Shown: positions 51,681 to 63,339 of the stretch, piece by piece
How positions within the stretch are numbered: the first letter of the stretch is position 1
How the letters are laid out: the number at the start of each line of letters is the position of its first letter
Source: Tretioscincus oriximinensis
Lineage: Eukaryota; Chordata; Lepidosauria; Squamata; Gymnophthalmidae
Reading direction: 5' to 3'
DNA length: 64,000 bases
Assembly: GCA_022410635.1 (NCBI GenBank)
Contig: JAJVDF010000227.1
Coordinates: 687,269 to 751,268 of the forward strand
Notes under the pieces: generated by a model
Told to the model about the DNA's origin: nothing
The model's database searches: none
Seen by the model: only the letters and a program-made list of their open reading frames with translations
Position numbers and translations under genes: made by a program

Positions 51681-51865
51681 TTTCCTGAGGCTAACTTGAG
51701 AAAAGTGGGTGGTATAAGCTTTCGTAGACACGTCTACTTCTTCAGATGTCTATGAAAGCTNATGCCACCCACTTTTCTCAAGTTAGTCTCAAAGTGCTAC
51801 TAGCTCCTTTGCTGGACTTTCTACTAGACTAACACAGCTATTTCTCTGAAACTTACTTTCCTGAG
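51681..51865 (+). mobile_element. PLE-like palindromic insertion, second copy
   Basis: TTTCCTGAG occurs at 51681-51689 and 51857-51865. The left arm (51691-51724) is the inverse of the right (about 51752-51787), from AACTTGAGAAAAGTGGGTGG to AAGCTTTC. The right part goes on to the full tail GCTGGACTTTCTACTAG...CTCTGA. The centre contains GTAGACACGTCTAC and TTCTTCAG. Confidence 0.65.
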
Positions 51866-51869
51866 TGCT

Positions 51870-52735
51870 TCCCTATTTCTGGCCATGGCTACATCCAGTG
51901 AGTATACAGAAACGATTTCTTTAGTGAACAAAGAACAGATCTATATTTTAGAAGAGCCAGATTTGAACCTTCTTTCAGTTCAAATGTCTGTCCCACAATC
52001 TCCCACAGAAGAACTAGCTGGAGTGCGAGTAAGCACTAATTGAAAAGTGTTCATTTATTTTTGCAACAGCCTCTCAACATTTGTTTATCTTACTGTAACT
52101 TATGCAGTGCTTTTTAAAGGGTTAAGGTAGTGCATAAACTACCCAAACTGGCCCCAAGCCAACACATCTGAAAACTAGATGACAAGCTATCTGTTAAATG
52201 AATAAAAAAAGCATCAAAGGATTTTGCTTTTCTGTCTTTCCTCAATATCTGTTTAATGTGAAATTCGATTGAATCCATGGGCTGTTGGAAGTTAACTCCA
52301 TAGAAGTTAAATGTTATGGACTTAAAAAAAAAACAATAATAATAAATCAAACAAAAATCACCTGGGTGGTTTAAAAAAAACAAAAAAACCCAATTGTTTA
52401 TTCAGCTGTCCAATATTCTCTGGAGGGATTAAATTTCCTTTTGTACTGTGAGAGATTTTCCTGAGTTTTGTGCAACCCCAAAATCTTCATTATTAGTCAA
52501 CCAAAGCCTTGTATACTGTATGTGTCTTTAGATGGAGACTTTATCCCTAAGGCTTTCTTTTTCAAAACCTGCTTGTAAAAGAGATAGGCATTTTCGATAA
52601 ATACCTGGAAGATTAATTTCTTTTCACAAAGATCTTAATTCCTCTCTCTACGTGAAAGGGGGAAAAAGCTAAACAAACGAAAGACAGAAATCAGCACTCA
52701 GAAAATATTTCAGTATTTCCTAATACGTAATAAAT
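51870..52735. other. Unique intronic sequence with an open but unspliced stretch
   Basis: The minus-strand open frame at 52114-52383 has no usable donor and was not called. Confidence 0.35.
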
Positions 52736-52739
52736 CTTG

Positions 52740-52850
52740 CAAGAGCATGTTTGTAGCACTTGAAGAAATACACTTAAAAGTTCTTACTACCTACCTTTTT
52801 CTTATTAGTCACTAAGTTGCTATAAGACCACTTGTGAGATTTTATAGACC
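52740..52850 (+). mobile_element. PLE-like fragment, decayed
   Basis: TGAAGAAATACACTTAAAAG then CTACCTTTTTCTTATTAGTC and AGTTGCTATAAGACC follow the family order. Confidence 0.45.
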
Positions 52851-52854
52851 CCAG

Positions 52855-53740
52855 TTTTTGTTTGAAATCAATCCTTATGATATAGTCACAANAAAAACAG
52901 AAAGAGATTTTATGCTTCTTTTTAGACTCAAACAGTTTCAGAAGAATTGCTTAGTGAGAAAATTGAGAAATGAAAAAGGCAAACAAGAAGTGGTCAAGAT
53001 ACTTTGATAAAACACAGAAATTATAAAATAGGATTGGCTAAAAACAGGAATAGAGCTTTACACCTTTAATGGCTACAGAAAAGAAGACCTTTCACCAGTT
53101 GCAGCTTCTAACTGTTGCACTTTTTCACACCCATTAAAAGTGTAAAACTTTATCCTCGATTTTAACTGGTAACCTTAAGCACTGGCTCAGTATACTTTGT
53201 GTCTAAAGAGAACAAACTGGGAACTGAAATATAGCTCAGCACTAATTCTTCACCACATCCAAGAACTGAAATATCATGCACAAAGTTGCCCATGAGCAAC
53301 AGTTAAGGAGTTCAGGAGTCACTTTCAAGACTACTAATTTATTTATAAGACTTGTCCAATTATTATCATGAACAGTTCACTCTAGACAACTGAAATCCAG
53401 CAATATCTCATACAACATAATTTGGTACAGTGCAAGTGATTAAGTCTGAAATTAATGTGACTTTGAATAACATGCATTGATTTCTACAATATAGTTGATA
53501 TATCTTAGAAAACTTAAGCCTCTCATAGGATCAGGGACTACACTGCTACATTGCTAGTTCACCTAGCAACCAGTTGATGACAGCAACTAGACAGTGCACA
53601 ATCTCACACTCAGAATCTCAAAATCTCAGGCATTGGGAAGTGCATAATTTGGTGATGTCACTTCTGGGGCAAGACTGGAAGTGACGTCACAACAGGCATC
53701 TTTTCTGAAAGCAGAGACCAGACAAGACGTCACTTATGAT
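52855..53740. other. Unique intronic sequence
   Basis: No repeat or exon recognised. Confidence 0.4.
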
Positions 53741-53744
53741 AGAT

Positions 53745-54238
53745 TCATGTATGACTCCAAACACTGCTTTGGGTAGCTTTAAGAAAGAGTTAGATAAATG
53801 CATGGAGCATAATTGTATTAGTACTACCACAACGGATACCTAACACATCCATAGGATAAAAAGAATGGCCTTTTTCAGGGAGTTATGAAAGGAAAAGATT
53901 TTGCATTAGTGTTCTGCCATGGTTCCCAACATGGCGTGCATGCCCCACAGGGGGACAATTTTTGAGGGGAGCAATTCGAGAATTTGCAAGCTGGTTTAGA
54001 CCAAGTTAATGGTCTTTTTGGCTTCCTCCATGTGAATAGGAGTTCATTTTTTGAATAATAAGACTACATCACGGGGGGGGGGGGGGGCATTGGGATTTTA
54101 GAGATGCTTAGGTTGAGCATGACCAAAAAAAGGTTGGGAACCACTGCTCTAGAGCAATTGGTAGGCCTCTGAGAAAGAGGGCTACACTTAAACAGGCTGA
54201 GGCCTGTTCCAGAAGGAGTCCTCTTATGTTCTAAGATA
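53745..54238 (+). mobile_element. CR1 LINE 3' end, split by a hAT-type MITE
   Basis: CR1 sense sequence (GGTAGCTTTAAGAAAGAGTT, ATGCATGGAGCATAATTG) is interrupted at about 53917 and resumes with GCAATTGGTAGGCC..., ending CTCTTATGTTCTAAG. Confidence 0.7.
53918..54146. mobile_element. hAT-type MITE nested in CR1
   Basis: Ends CATGGTTCCCAAC and GTTGGGAACCACTG are inverted repeats. The interior includes a run of G at about 54074-54088. No target duplication could be made out. Confidence 0.6.
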
Positions 54239-54239
54239 T

Positions 54240-54340
54240 TGCACTACATAACGATTTGTAGAAACCAAACTGAAATGTTATATGAGACAGCTGTAACATT
54301 TTAAGGCATATTTTTGAAGTCAATAGACAAAGATTATCAT
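54240..54340. other. Short unique stretch
   Basis: Nothing recognised; it borders the tentative exon at 54343. Confidence 0.35.
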
Positions 54341-54342
54341 AC

Positions 54343-54395
54343 CTTTGCTTCATACTGAAAAGCTTAAAAGGGAGAGCCACACTTCCCCAAAATAT
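54343..54395 (-). CDS. Tentative upstream exon of the candidate gene
   Basis: 53 bases, acceptor TTTCCTTTTCCTCGGGTGAG with a long pyrimidine run, donor AGCAAAG/GTATGATAATC. It reads IFWGSVALPFKLFSMKQ from a codon boundary and leaves two bases. It connects to the 50716 exon only through the weak 22-nt exon at 51511. Confidence 0.33.
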
Positions 54396-54399
54396 CTCA

Positions 54400-55270
54400 C
54401 CCGAGGAAAAGGAAAGAAAGAATAGAATGGTGTGATTAATCCTGCCACATCAGGAACTAAATTAAAGCCAACTACCATCTGAAACATTCACTAGGTGGTA
54501 GTATGTCTATGACTATCACACAGGGTTTTTCCTTGCTATAGGCTAGATATTGTCAACAATAACAAAATAGCTTCTGGTTTCATGATTCTTAGTTGTATTT
54601 CTGCCTGTTTTTCTATGCCTTTTTCATGAGGACAAACACTTGTTATAAAAGCTGGGCTGGCAATTGCAGCCTAAATGTGAGGAGGCCAAGGAAGGGCCAC
54701 TGCTGCTGTCACCTACTGCTGGCAGTGGGACCTGCTGGGAAGACTAATTGGAGCAGCAGAAAACCTCTTCTGCTCAACCTGCACAGGACCGGGACCTCTC
54801 CTGAGGACTACAGCTCCCAGCCTGCAGTGCAGCTAGCCCTGCCTGTATCTGAGGCAGGATGCCTCTTTTTTGTTTTGAGCCAATCGCTGACTGAAAAGCA
54901 GACCGTCACCAGTCCAATCCCCAGTTCTTTGCAGAAGTAAACAATGGCAAATCAGTTCTGCATGTCTGCCAAGAAAACTGCATAATGGTGTCAACCATGA
55001 CTTGGTCATATTCAACAACAAAACACTCTATTTGCTGATGGAAATAATTGCCATCGCCTGCTCAACTCATGGGTGTAACTAAACACATGACATTTTGCTC
55101 TGATCACATGTTGTACTGATTATTTGTACAAAGAACCCCATACACATATTTGATAGAGCAGGATATTTGTCAGGGATCAACCATGACTCAGCAACAAACT
55201 ATTGCTTTACATACTCAGGGCTCAAGTTCAAAGCCCACCCATTCCAGATAGAGGGAAAACAGAAGAATCC
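54400..55270. other. Unassigned; GC-richer patch at 54640-54910
   Basis: The patch includes GAGGACTACAGCTCCCAGCC, a phrase typical of repeats in vertebrate genomes. The plus-strand open frame at 54593-54940 is not protein-like. Confidence 0.3.
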
Positions 55271-55274
55271 AGCC

Positions 55275-55610
55275 AGAGTCCATCTAGTCCAGCATTCTGA
55301 CTCACACAGTGGCCCACCAATTGCAAGCCCCTCACCTGTTCCTCACACCCTGTAAATAGTGTTTAAGGAATACTGCCTATTGCTCCATCCCCGAGGCAGA
55401 ATCAAGACATCCATCCTAATAGCTATAGATACCTATGGCTTCTATGAATTTGTCTAATCCTGTCTTAACACTACCCAGGCTGTTAGCTACCACCACCTCT
55501 TCCAAATGTAAATTCCATAGACCAATGACATTCTAGCTGAAAAACAAAATAAATACTTTCCCTTATCTGTCCTAACTCTTCTTCCCATCAGCTTCATATT
55601 TATGGTCTCA
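55275..55610 (-). mobile_element. CR1 LINE 3' region
   Basis: CCATCTAGTCCAGCATTCTG, TGTCTAATCCTGTCTTAAC and CTTCTTCCCATCAGCTTCAT are the reversed CR1 3' end. Confidence 0.8.
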
Positions 55611-55732
55611 AAACCCAAAGGTGCTGGCAAAACTTTGAGACAATGATTTGATGTAAGTTAACGTCTTACATTCCTAAGAATATAAACTCAGTGTTTTATA
55701 TCAGCCTTCCTCAATCTGGAACAACGCAAACT

Positions 55733-55905
55733 ATAACCCTTTCCACATTGGGACTTATTCTGGGATATATCCTGGAATAGGAACCTATCATTGACCCTGG
55801 GATTTATTCTGAGACATATTTTTGAATTTGGGACCTGCCATAGTCTGCACTACTATGCAGCAGGCAGGTTCCTATTCTAAGGTATATCCCAGTGTGGGAA
55901 AGGCC
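55733..55905. repeat. Palindromic MITE, family also at 17325
   Basis: CTATAACCCTTTCCACATTG with GGAATAGGAACCT on the left is the imperfect inverse of AGGTTCCTATTCTAAGG...GTGTGGGAAAGGCCTATAG on the right, arms about 50 bases. CATAGTCTGCACTACTATGC sits between them. Confidence 0.55.
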
Positions 55906-55909
55906 TATA

Positions 55910-56595
55910 GCTTCTATCACTCCCAGTCAGAATAACTATTTGCCTGGGACAATGGCTACTGTAGTTCATCCACATCTGAAGAGCATCATTCCGAGAAGGA
56001 TTGTCTTATCTAATGTCAATGTTTAGACTAACTCTCTACCCCATGTTATCCAAAAGGAATGCTAAGCTACTCCTCAAGCTCCATCTACAGTGTAAAGAAC
56101 ACAGCTGGAAGAAGGTTTGTTGACAAGTTCAGTTCCCGTAGCTATGGTGCTGTTATGCCATCTGACAGAAAGTGTCACGATCTGTCACTGAAATATCTTG
56201 AAGCACGGCCCACACATGCCAAATACAAGAGCCAAGTTCATGGACTACATCAGCCTGACATACCAAAAAGAAGGGATCCAAGGAGAGAAGATACACGGCT
56301 TTTTAATATAGTCATTCCTCCCTTTCCATTTTCAACTTCTTACCTGCTGATGTTCAGGTCAAAACTATAAGCTTATGAATGTAAAAATTTCTGTACCATC
56401 CACATGTACCTCAGAGTTTGGGATTTGTTTGTTTTTTTAGAATAACACTGATTTCTCCCACATGTTACTAATTTCAGAGTGTTTTTTTCTAAGGTAGCAT
56501 CAACAATCTAAATTGTGAATTTATTGCAACCCCACCTCTCACACACATACTTGAAGATAAAGCTACATAAATAATCCCCATCATGGCGAAGGACG
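55910..56595. other. Unique sequence
   Basis: The plus-strand open frame at 56059-56370 has no recognised motif or splice context. Confidence 0.35.
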
Positions 56596-56599
56596 CTCT

Positions 56600-56930
56600 A
56601 CATGATGCAAGTGTCCATCACCTCAAACAAACGTGCAGTAAAGTCCACACTCCACCAACAGACAGCCAAGGCTAAGGCATCGGAGGCAACCGCAGAAGTT
56701 GCCACGGCTGTGGCAGTTGCAGCGGTAGCCAGAGCACAAGTCCCCAAAGCCACATACAATCTGCTCCTCTTCCTCTGCTGCTTCAGGTGGTGCCAAGCAC
56801 TGGCCCTGCCTCCCCCCACTGCCAATTTGGCCATGGCTGGGGAGGCCAATGCCCTCCCAAGCACTCCCCAAAGCTTCCCTCCTGTTAACAGAATCTCCCT
56901 GTTAAATCCAAGCCCACAATTATTTTAAAG
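56600..56930. other. GC-rich island with Ala-rich open frames
   Basis: A sharp rise in GC against the AT-rich flanks. Frames on both strands stay open; the plus one reads KASEATAEVATAVAVAAVAR. I recognise no protein. It could be a repeat, an old retrocopy or a low-complexity exon. Confidence 0.3.
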
Positions 56931-56934
56931 AAGT

Positions 56935-59900
56935 TGCAAAGAAAAAGGACAAAAAGCCAAAAACTGCTGTCACTTGAATAGACATTTAAATACCAGTACA
57001 CTCATCATATCATACTTTGAATTCTCCTGTTTTCATTACCTTCAGGCTATACAAATTACTCAATTACGAAGAAGCAGATGACTTTATAGTGGATCAGGAT
57101 ATCATGCAAGTATAGGAGTACCAGGAAAAAAAGCAGACCAGGCAGTGCTATACCATTAATGGATGAGTCAAAGAGGAAATTTCAGCAGGAGCAGTTTATA
57201 ATGTCTGCAGCATCTGCTGAAGTTTTATCTTTGATGCTCCCATTAAAGAAGAGAGTATTACTGCCTTCTTTTTTTCTGGTAACCCTACAGAGATGCATAA
57301 ATGGCAGTCTTGTGCTAAAGCATTGAATCGTCTTCAGTCACAGTTTACAGCGTAACCTGCACAAATCCCCATTTTAATTAAGGGTCACTTCCTATAGGAG
57401 ATTTCATCTTTCCACATGGGAGGCTACTGACCAAAAATTTTTGGACTCATTGCAACTTCACAAAGACTCTCATGAAGGCTGTATTTTTTCAGTACTATTT
57501 GAAGGTTTTCTTTTTCTCCTGCTGACCTGTTTCCCAACACACTGAACACATCTTGCTTCTAATCTCCAANCATCTGTTGAAATGTTTCCTCTCTGAACGT
57601 AGAAGTCCGATTGAAATCAGTATTTGGAAAGAGGTTTGCAAAATGCCATTTGCAAAAATACAAAAACAAAAAACACCCAGATTGCATTTTATTTATTCAA
57701 TAATTACTAAAACATCACAGCAACCTATTGTTTTACAAATGTCAATTGCAGGCAATTGAATAACCAGTGGTCAAAGACAATTAAATCTGGGAGGCCTGCT
57801 TTAAATAGTAAGTAACTGGATTAACTGGATCGATTATGTTAGGAAAACAGAGCTTGCCTTTGAATAAAATCTTGCAACCTGATCCTGAACCATTCCACAG
57901 GACCTGAAGCTACCAAATAAGGGGATACGTTGTACAGGAAGGCTGTGACCCAATTCCAGACTTGGGATTGAATTTCTGCTAGAAGATCTGCAAGCCAACA
58001 ACCTCCTAGAACTGGAGAAACATCCAATGGGTTTGTTGCTTATGCAACAAGTTGTCATTAAAAAAAAAACCCTTTTATAAATATTATCTCAATGGTAGTG
58101 GGCAGCACTACTATGATAAAAATGGTGCATGACAATCTTTAGATCTCACCATAGGAATCAGCTTTTAAATGTAGGCACCAAACCTCGCTTCAAATACTTT
58201 TTTACAAAACAAAATTTACTTTGCTCAATTGCTCTTTCATGGGGTTTGGCAACTTCCTCTAAAGCCTGCAAGACTCTTACTATATTGAAAACTCCAAATG
58301 GAGAGATTGATATAATATGGGTCTCTGAACTATATTTAGCCTTTTGTACAGTATTACTATAAAAAATAAATGAAGCAAAAAGCATTCGAATTTATTTTTT
58401 TCCGAACTCTGTTTTTTATTTTTACAAATAGCCATCAGCTACAGCCTATGGTTACTTAAAGACATAAGTACGGTAACTCTAATGTATTCCATATGATGCT
58501 ATTTTTGATAACAGAATTATTAGGGAAATGTTATAGCAAAATTGCAGCTAAACATCTATAGTCATGTAACATGCTGACCTTGAATAATGTGATTTTACTA
58601 TTTAATGCCCTGAACACCTGATAATACTAGCATATAAACCTCAAAATGACTAGGGTCAGGTGATCCTTTTCAGAAACAACACTGCTGTGATTTAAGATCT
58701 TCCAGCATTCTAGTGCCACTGTGTCTAGCTCATCAAAAATTTCTCTGTAACGACATCCAAGACTGAAAACAACCTCATCCCATCTCAGGCTGCAGGTATT
58801 GTGTTATTACACACTTTTGGTTATAGGTGAAGACCAGTCTTTAAACTGCCCTTTAACTAAGAAAATATGTCCCTAAGTGTTTGTGGTCTTTTATTACTCT
58901 TATGGTTGGTTTTACCTGACTTGGCATGACTGGTACGGAACAGACTAATTCAGAATTCAATACAATTGCTGTAGCTTAGCAATTGGATGCAGGAAACCAA
59001 GAAAATACTCGTTTCTTCAGTGGCAACAAAAGCGAGGGAATGGCACAGACACAGTGTTAAACTTAATAAATTGCTTTAAACCAGCCAATAACCTCATAAG
59101 AAATGTCCTGCTCACTCGGTCCAGTTGCTGGTTCCCAACATGAGCCAACAGTTGCATACTAAAGTTCTTGAGAAGAAGATGGATTCAAGTTCCTCCGCTG
59201 TTCAACACAAGAATAGCGATTAAGTTCTTCATCTCCTTCAAATGACCTGTATGTGACTTACATGCATTGATGCAAACCTACACAAAATAATGCACAAAAA
59301 ATGCTTGTGTGCATCTCCAAAAAGGATTATCATAATGGTAAAGGCAAAAGTGTCTCACAGCCAAAAGAAAAGATAGATAGCTGCCGCTTCATCATCATTC
59401 ATATAACAATATAGGACTACTTCACTGATCTATCAGATGCCTGCTCTTTAAATTATACATGTGCATTCTCAAAGTACTGCAATGGTGATATTATCATGAG
59501 CAATTAACCAGGTTGCCTGTGAAGAGGGACTTTAGAATAGCACAATGAATTCATACAGAAATCAGGAGAACCAGAATAGCTGGTCAAAAGCAGCTGACAG
59601 GGCCTGTCCAAGAAAAACTGTGGAACAGCTGGGAAGTGCAAGGCGTGTTTGATCAGGCAGCTACATAATCCAAAGTAATGCAGAGGCGCACACATATTAT
59701 GGAGCAGGAAGCAGCCAAACACAAGACTGACACACGCAGGAGTAACTGCTTCATAATGCAGACCCACACCACAAGTGACTGCAAGCATAACTTCCAAATG
59801 TAATCAACCTTCCAAGTAAACATCAACAGAAGCAGTTCATGTGCATGCACAGAAGCCTTTTGCCTTTCCTAAAGACCAGATCCTTGTATTGTTACTGATC

Positions 59901-60350
59901 TGAAACCACTATGAATAGATAAAGAGTCACACTCTAAGAACTGAAAGTCTTCTGTCGTGGGAAAAGGCAAAATGGTCTTTGGACCAGTGGTTGTTTCTCA
60001 GCTTAGCCTACCATCCAAAAGCAATTGTAAGGATAAAATGAGAGAAAAGCACAAGAAAAAATTATCTGAAAAAATATTTTTAAAGTATAACTTATTTACA
60101 TATATTTTTACTTCATCCTTCCTCTAGAGGAACCCAGGAAGTAACAAAATATTAAAAATTGAATTCAAAATCAACCAATTCACCCCAAGCTGCAGGGCAA
60201 TATAAATGATGAACTAACATTTGAGTTAAGCTTATCTAAAAGAGAGGTATGCTAGGGCCCAACATATCTCAGTAAGGAAATTATTCCTTAAAGAAACAAA
60301 GAAATATAACAAAGAAATACAAAATTCTTAGAAAACAGATATATTAATAG
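56935..60350. other. Unique AT-rich sequence
   Basis: About 3.4 kb without a recognised repeat. A 16-base exon-like piece with strong splice sites near 59258 on the minus strand is too short to call. Confidence 0.4.
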
Positions 60351-60356
60351 CTATTA

Positions 60357-60662
60357 AGAAGAAGAAGTACTGGGTCCTTATATCCCACTTTTCTCACCTT
60401 TCAAAGGGACTCAAAGTGGCTTACAAGAGTATTTTGCCTGAAGGCTGACATTCTATCTTCCCCATCAGGCTGTGGTGGCTCCCATTTATCTACTTGCAGT
60501 CAGTTGCAATTTCTTGCCATTCTTGCTTTCGAATAGCTGGGTTGGCTAGAGCTGCAGGCTAGGAGAAGGTGCTCAGCCCTCCCCACGTCCCACACAGGGC
60601 TTCGAAACCCAGTCTCCCAGGTTAGAGACCGTTTCTTTAGCAATTGAGCCATTCGTGCCTGC
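60357..60662 (-). repeat. Sauria-SINE-like SINE, nearly complete
   Basis: Reversed order of GGTTTCGAAGCCC-type B box, GCCTGCAGCTCTAGCCAACC, GCAAGTAGATAAATGGGAGC, and CACTTTGAGTCCCTTTGAAA, with a short (GAA) tail at 60357. Confidence 0.85.
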
Positions 60663-60671
60663 AGTATTCCT

Positions 60672-60815
60672 GATTTCCATTTGCAGAGAGCTGAGAACAG
60701 GTGAAGATTTTGCCACCTTCTGTTTCAGACTGCCCAGGTACAATTGGTGGGCCACTATGCTGGACTAGATGGGCTATGGTAGGGATTCAGTAGGGATTCT
60801 CTTATGTTCTTAGGA
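60672..60815 (+). mobile_element. CR1 LINE 3' end fragment
   Basis: GGTGAAGATTTTGCCACCTT, GCCCAGGTACAATTGGTGG and TTCTCTTATGTTCTTAG are the sense 3' end. Confidence 0.75.
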
Positions 60816-60819
60816 GGGT

Positions 60820-61865
60820 GAATAATTAAGGAACTAATTACATTTTAAAATATCTCTAATCAGGGCCTACCCTAGTCTATAGAAACCTGCTGATGATAGA
60901 ATGTAATTCTAAAATATATACCCCAATAAAACCTACTGCTGAAAGGCCCATAGAGATTTCCCAGAATAACCTAAATTGGTCTCTTGTCTATTATCATTTT
61001 GAATGTTGCTAATTTTTTATAGCTGGTAAATCATATAGACTGGAAATCTACAATAAATAAATATAATAAATAAATAAATCTTCATTTCATTATTTTATCC
61101 AAACTTCTTTGACAAGCTTGCTTCAAAAAGAACTTCGTAATAATGTAAAGGGATGTAAAGTATCGTGGAGGTAAGAATTATGAAATAGACGAACAAGATA
61201 CAATCTTCAAGAGTGTTGACTACAATCACTGTGATATTGTGAGGAAAACAATGCTCTACTCTCAATCTATGGCCAGTGAGGAACCAAAGTAAGCTGAAAG
61301 TGGTGGACATGCTCATGCAATCACACACTTCCAGGCATTGCACACTGTTGGAATAACAGGAAGTTACTGTCTCACCATCGCCGAATCAGGAGGCATCTAT
61401 GTCACACAGTTCTGACCCGTTACCCACCTTGACAGAGAGAGCAAGAGGGAATTGCACGATCCAAACAAGGTTCTTCACTTTCTCTCACCATCTGGAGAGC
61501 ACTCTGACTCTGACATTTCAAATAATCCTACAGCATTAGTCAGAAACTGTACCCAGTAACACATACTTATCTTCTTGGTATAAAGCATTGTACAGCATCA
61601 ATTAACTGACTCTTCTTTCCCAAACTACCCTGTGTGTTTCATTCCAGTTCATACTTAAGAGGCTTCCCCTGCCCTTCAGACAGACACAATTATTATTTCA
61701 CAGTAACCAGATAAGAAGTCTTAATTCCAGCAAGTGGCACTACAGTCAATAAAGTACTGTACTCTTAAGAAATACACTTGGCCAACATGCTATATCTAAG
61801 AATATCTACTATCGCATCATCGACAAAAATCCAAATAATGTACAAGTGCATGAGAAGAAGCTAAG
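60820..61865. other. Unique sequence with an exon-like piece at 61489-61527
   Basis: On the minus strand the acceptor TTTCTGACTAATGCTGTAG and donor CCAGATG/GTGAGAG enclose 39 bases open in two frames. Next to it 61434-61497 is also open. Neither can be linked to the chain. Confidence 0.3.
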
Positions 61866-61869
61866 CACT

Positions 61870-62070
61870 AAGTATGTTTAACTTGAAAAGATGAATGAGT
61901 ACATGATTGCACTCTTCAAATACCTGGAAGAATGTCATAGAAAACATGGTTATGACCTGCTGCCTACCTAGAGTGTAGGATACAAAACGATGAAGCTTAA
62001 GTTACAGAAAAGAATCCAAATGATTGACAGAAAAAACTCCTTGCAATAACTTTTTGTGAGACCTGCTATA
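61870..62070 (+). mobile_element. Old CR1 LINE fragment
   Basis: GTTTAACTTGAAAAGATGAA, CTTCAAATACCTGGAAGAAT and AAAAGAATCCAAATGATTGA keep the order of the CR1 C-terminal coding region. Confidence 0.55.
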
Positions 62071-62074
62071 AACC

Positions 62075-62480
62075 TGTAGTTGAAAACATTCATAGAATTT
62101 AGGAGTCCCTGCTTTGAATCTCGGTGGGTAACTTTAGACAACTTATTCCTTCTCAGACATCTGACATGAATGGTCCCAAATATGGATGAAAAACAAAGGG
62201 CTTCACAGTGTCTGGTTCTGGGACAAGCTGGTTGAAAGGCCTCTTTCTCCATGTTGCATCACTATGTTCAATCTTTTCCCAGTTAGCACAACACAAATGG
62301 ATACCAATGCTGAGTGGACAAAAAATTAGCAACAATAGTAATACTTAAAGAGTTGAAGTAATATTTAAGAGTAAATTGTAACGCTGCCCCTAATAAAACT
62401 CAGCATTACAGAATTCTCATCCGGTGCCTCCAAATAGCCAACACAACAAAGACAATGCAAGCCAAGTAAGCCAAGCTACC
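62075..62480. other. Unique sequence
   Basis: No repeat or exon recognised. Confidence 0.4.
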
Positions 62481-62484
62481 ATAA

Positions 62485-62720
62485 TTCATTTATTTTATTT
62501 ATTTATATTTCTATACCACACTGTACCCAAAGGTCTCAGGATGACTGGAAATAAAAAGTCAACATATTAAAATCAGGTTAACATATTAAAAGAATAGTAT
62601 CTGAAAATAGGGAAGGGAGAGCAGATTTTTTTTCAGCCAAAGGTCTTAAAGTGTTTCCTGAATGCTTGTGAATATAAAAGTACATAAGCCCCAGCTCTAC
62701 TGCAATATTGTTACAAATGG
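62485..62720 (-). mobile_element. L2-like LINE 3' end
   Basis: TTTATTTATTTATATTTCTA, CCCAAAGGTCTCAGGATGAC and TTTTCAGCCAAAGGTCTTAA match the reversed 3' end at 45963-46140. Confidence 0.65.
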
Positions 62721-62857
62721 GCAAAAAAAATGATAGTAATAGAAGATGTAGTGGAAGATGACGGAATCTCTGCTGTGTCCACACAGGACCAATGAACTGG
62801 AACAATAGTCAATTGAAACATTTAGTCTGCACTACAGATCAGTGTACCTAAGGACTA

Positions 62858-63228
62858 AGGCTGCATGCCCACCATGACGTAAAAACCGGAATATAGCAAT
62901 CGCATATCTGTGCACACGAAACATTTATATTCCGTGGCCAATGCCTCAAATTACTCTTCGATCTTGTCACACACAGCCCAAGGCCTTTTTTTTTACTCGC
63001 ACCAGGCTATGGAAACAATTACCATGTTCTCAGTTGTTTCATCCTCCCGCGTCAAATTTGTGCACATGCATGCACGCTGCCACAGACACGAGAGGACAGG
63101 GGGCTCTCCGGAACGATGCCTGAATATTCCAGGAATAGTTTATTCCGGAACAATGCTCAACCTGTGTGCTGTAGTCTTCCTCGTTTTGCTCCAATCGACA
63201 TAGAAATATGCTGTGTACACGCAGCCTA
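62858..63228. repeat. Unclassified DNA element with AGGCTGC ends
   Basis: The left end AAGGCTGCATGCCCACCATG and the inverse of the right end (TAGGCTGCGTGTACACAGC) are similar. The interior repeats ATTCCGG/ATTCCAGG motifs. No clear target duplication. Confidence 0.4.
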
Positions 63229-63339
63229 TGTCTCCAAATAGAAGGCTGTCCACACAATTTTATATGGCTGAGAAAATGGTATCACAGCTCACTCCAACAG
63301 TGATGTTCCAGGATGCTGACCCAAACCAGCCATTCATGC

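Noticed and set aside
52114..52383. 89-codon minus-strand open frame
   Set aside because: No usable donor follows the protein-like part, and there is no recognised domain.
56602..56928. Ala-rich 108-codon frame as a gene
   Set aside because: No homology recognised, no splice or start context, and the opposite strand is equally open.
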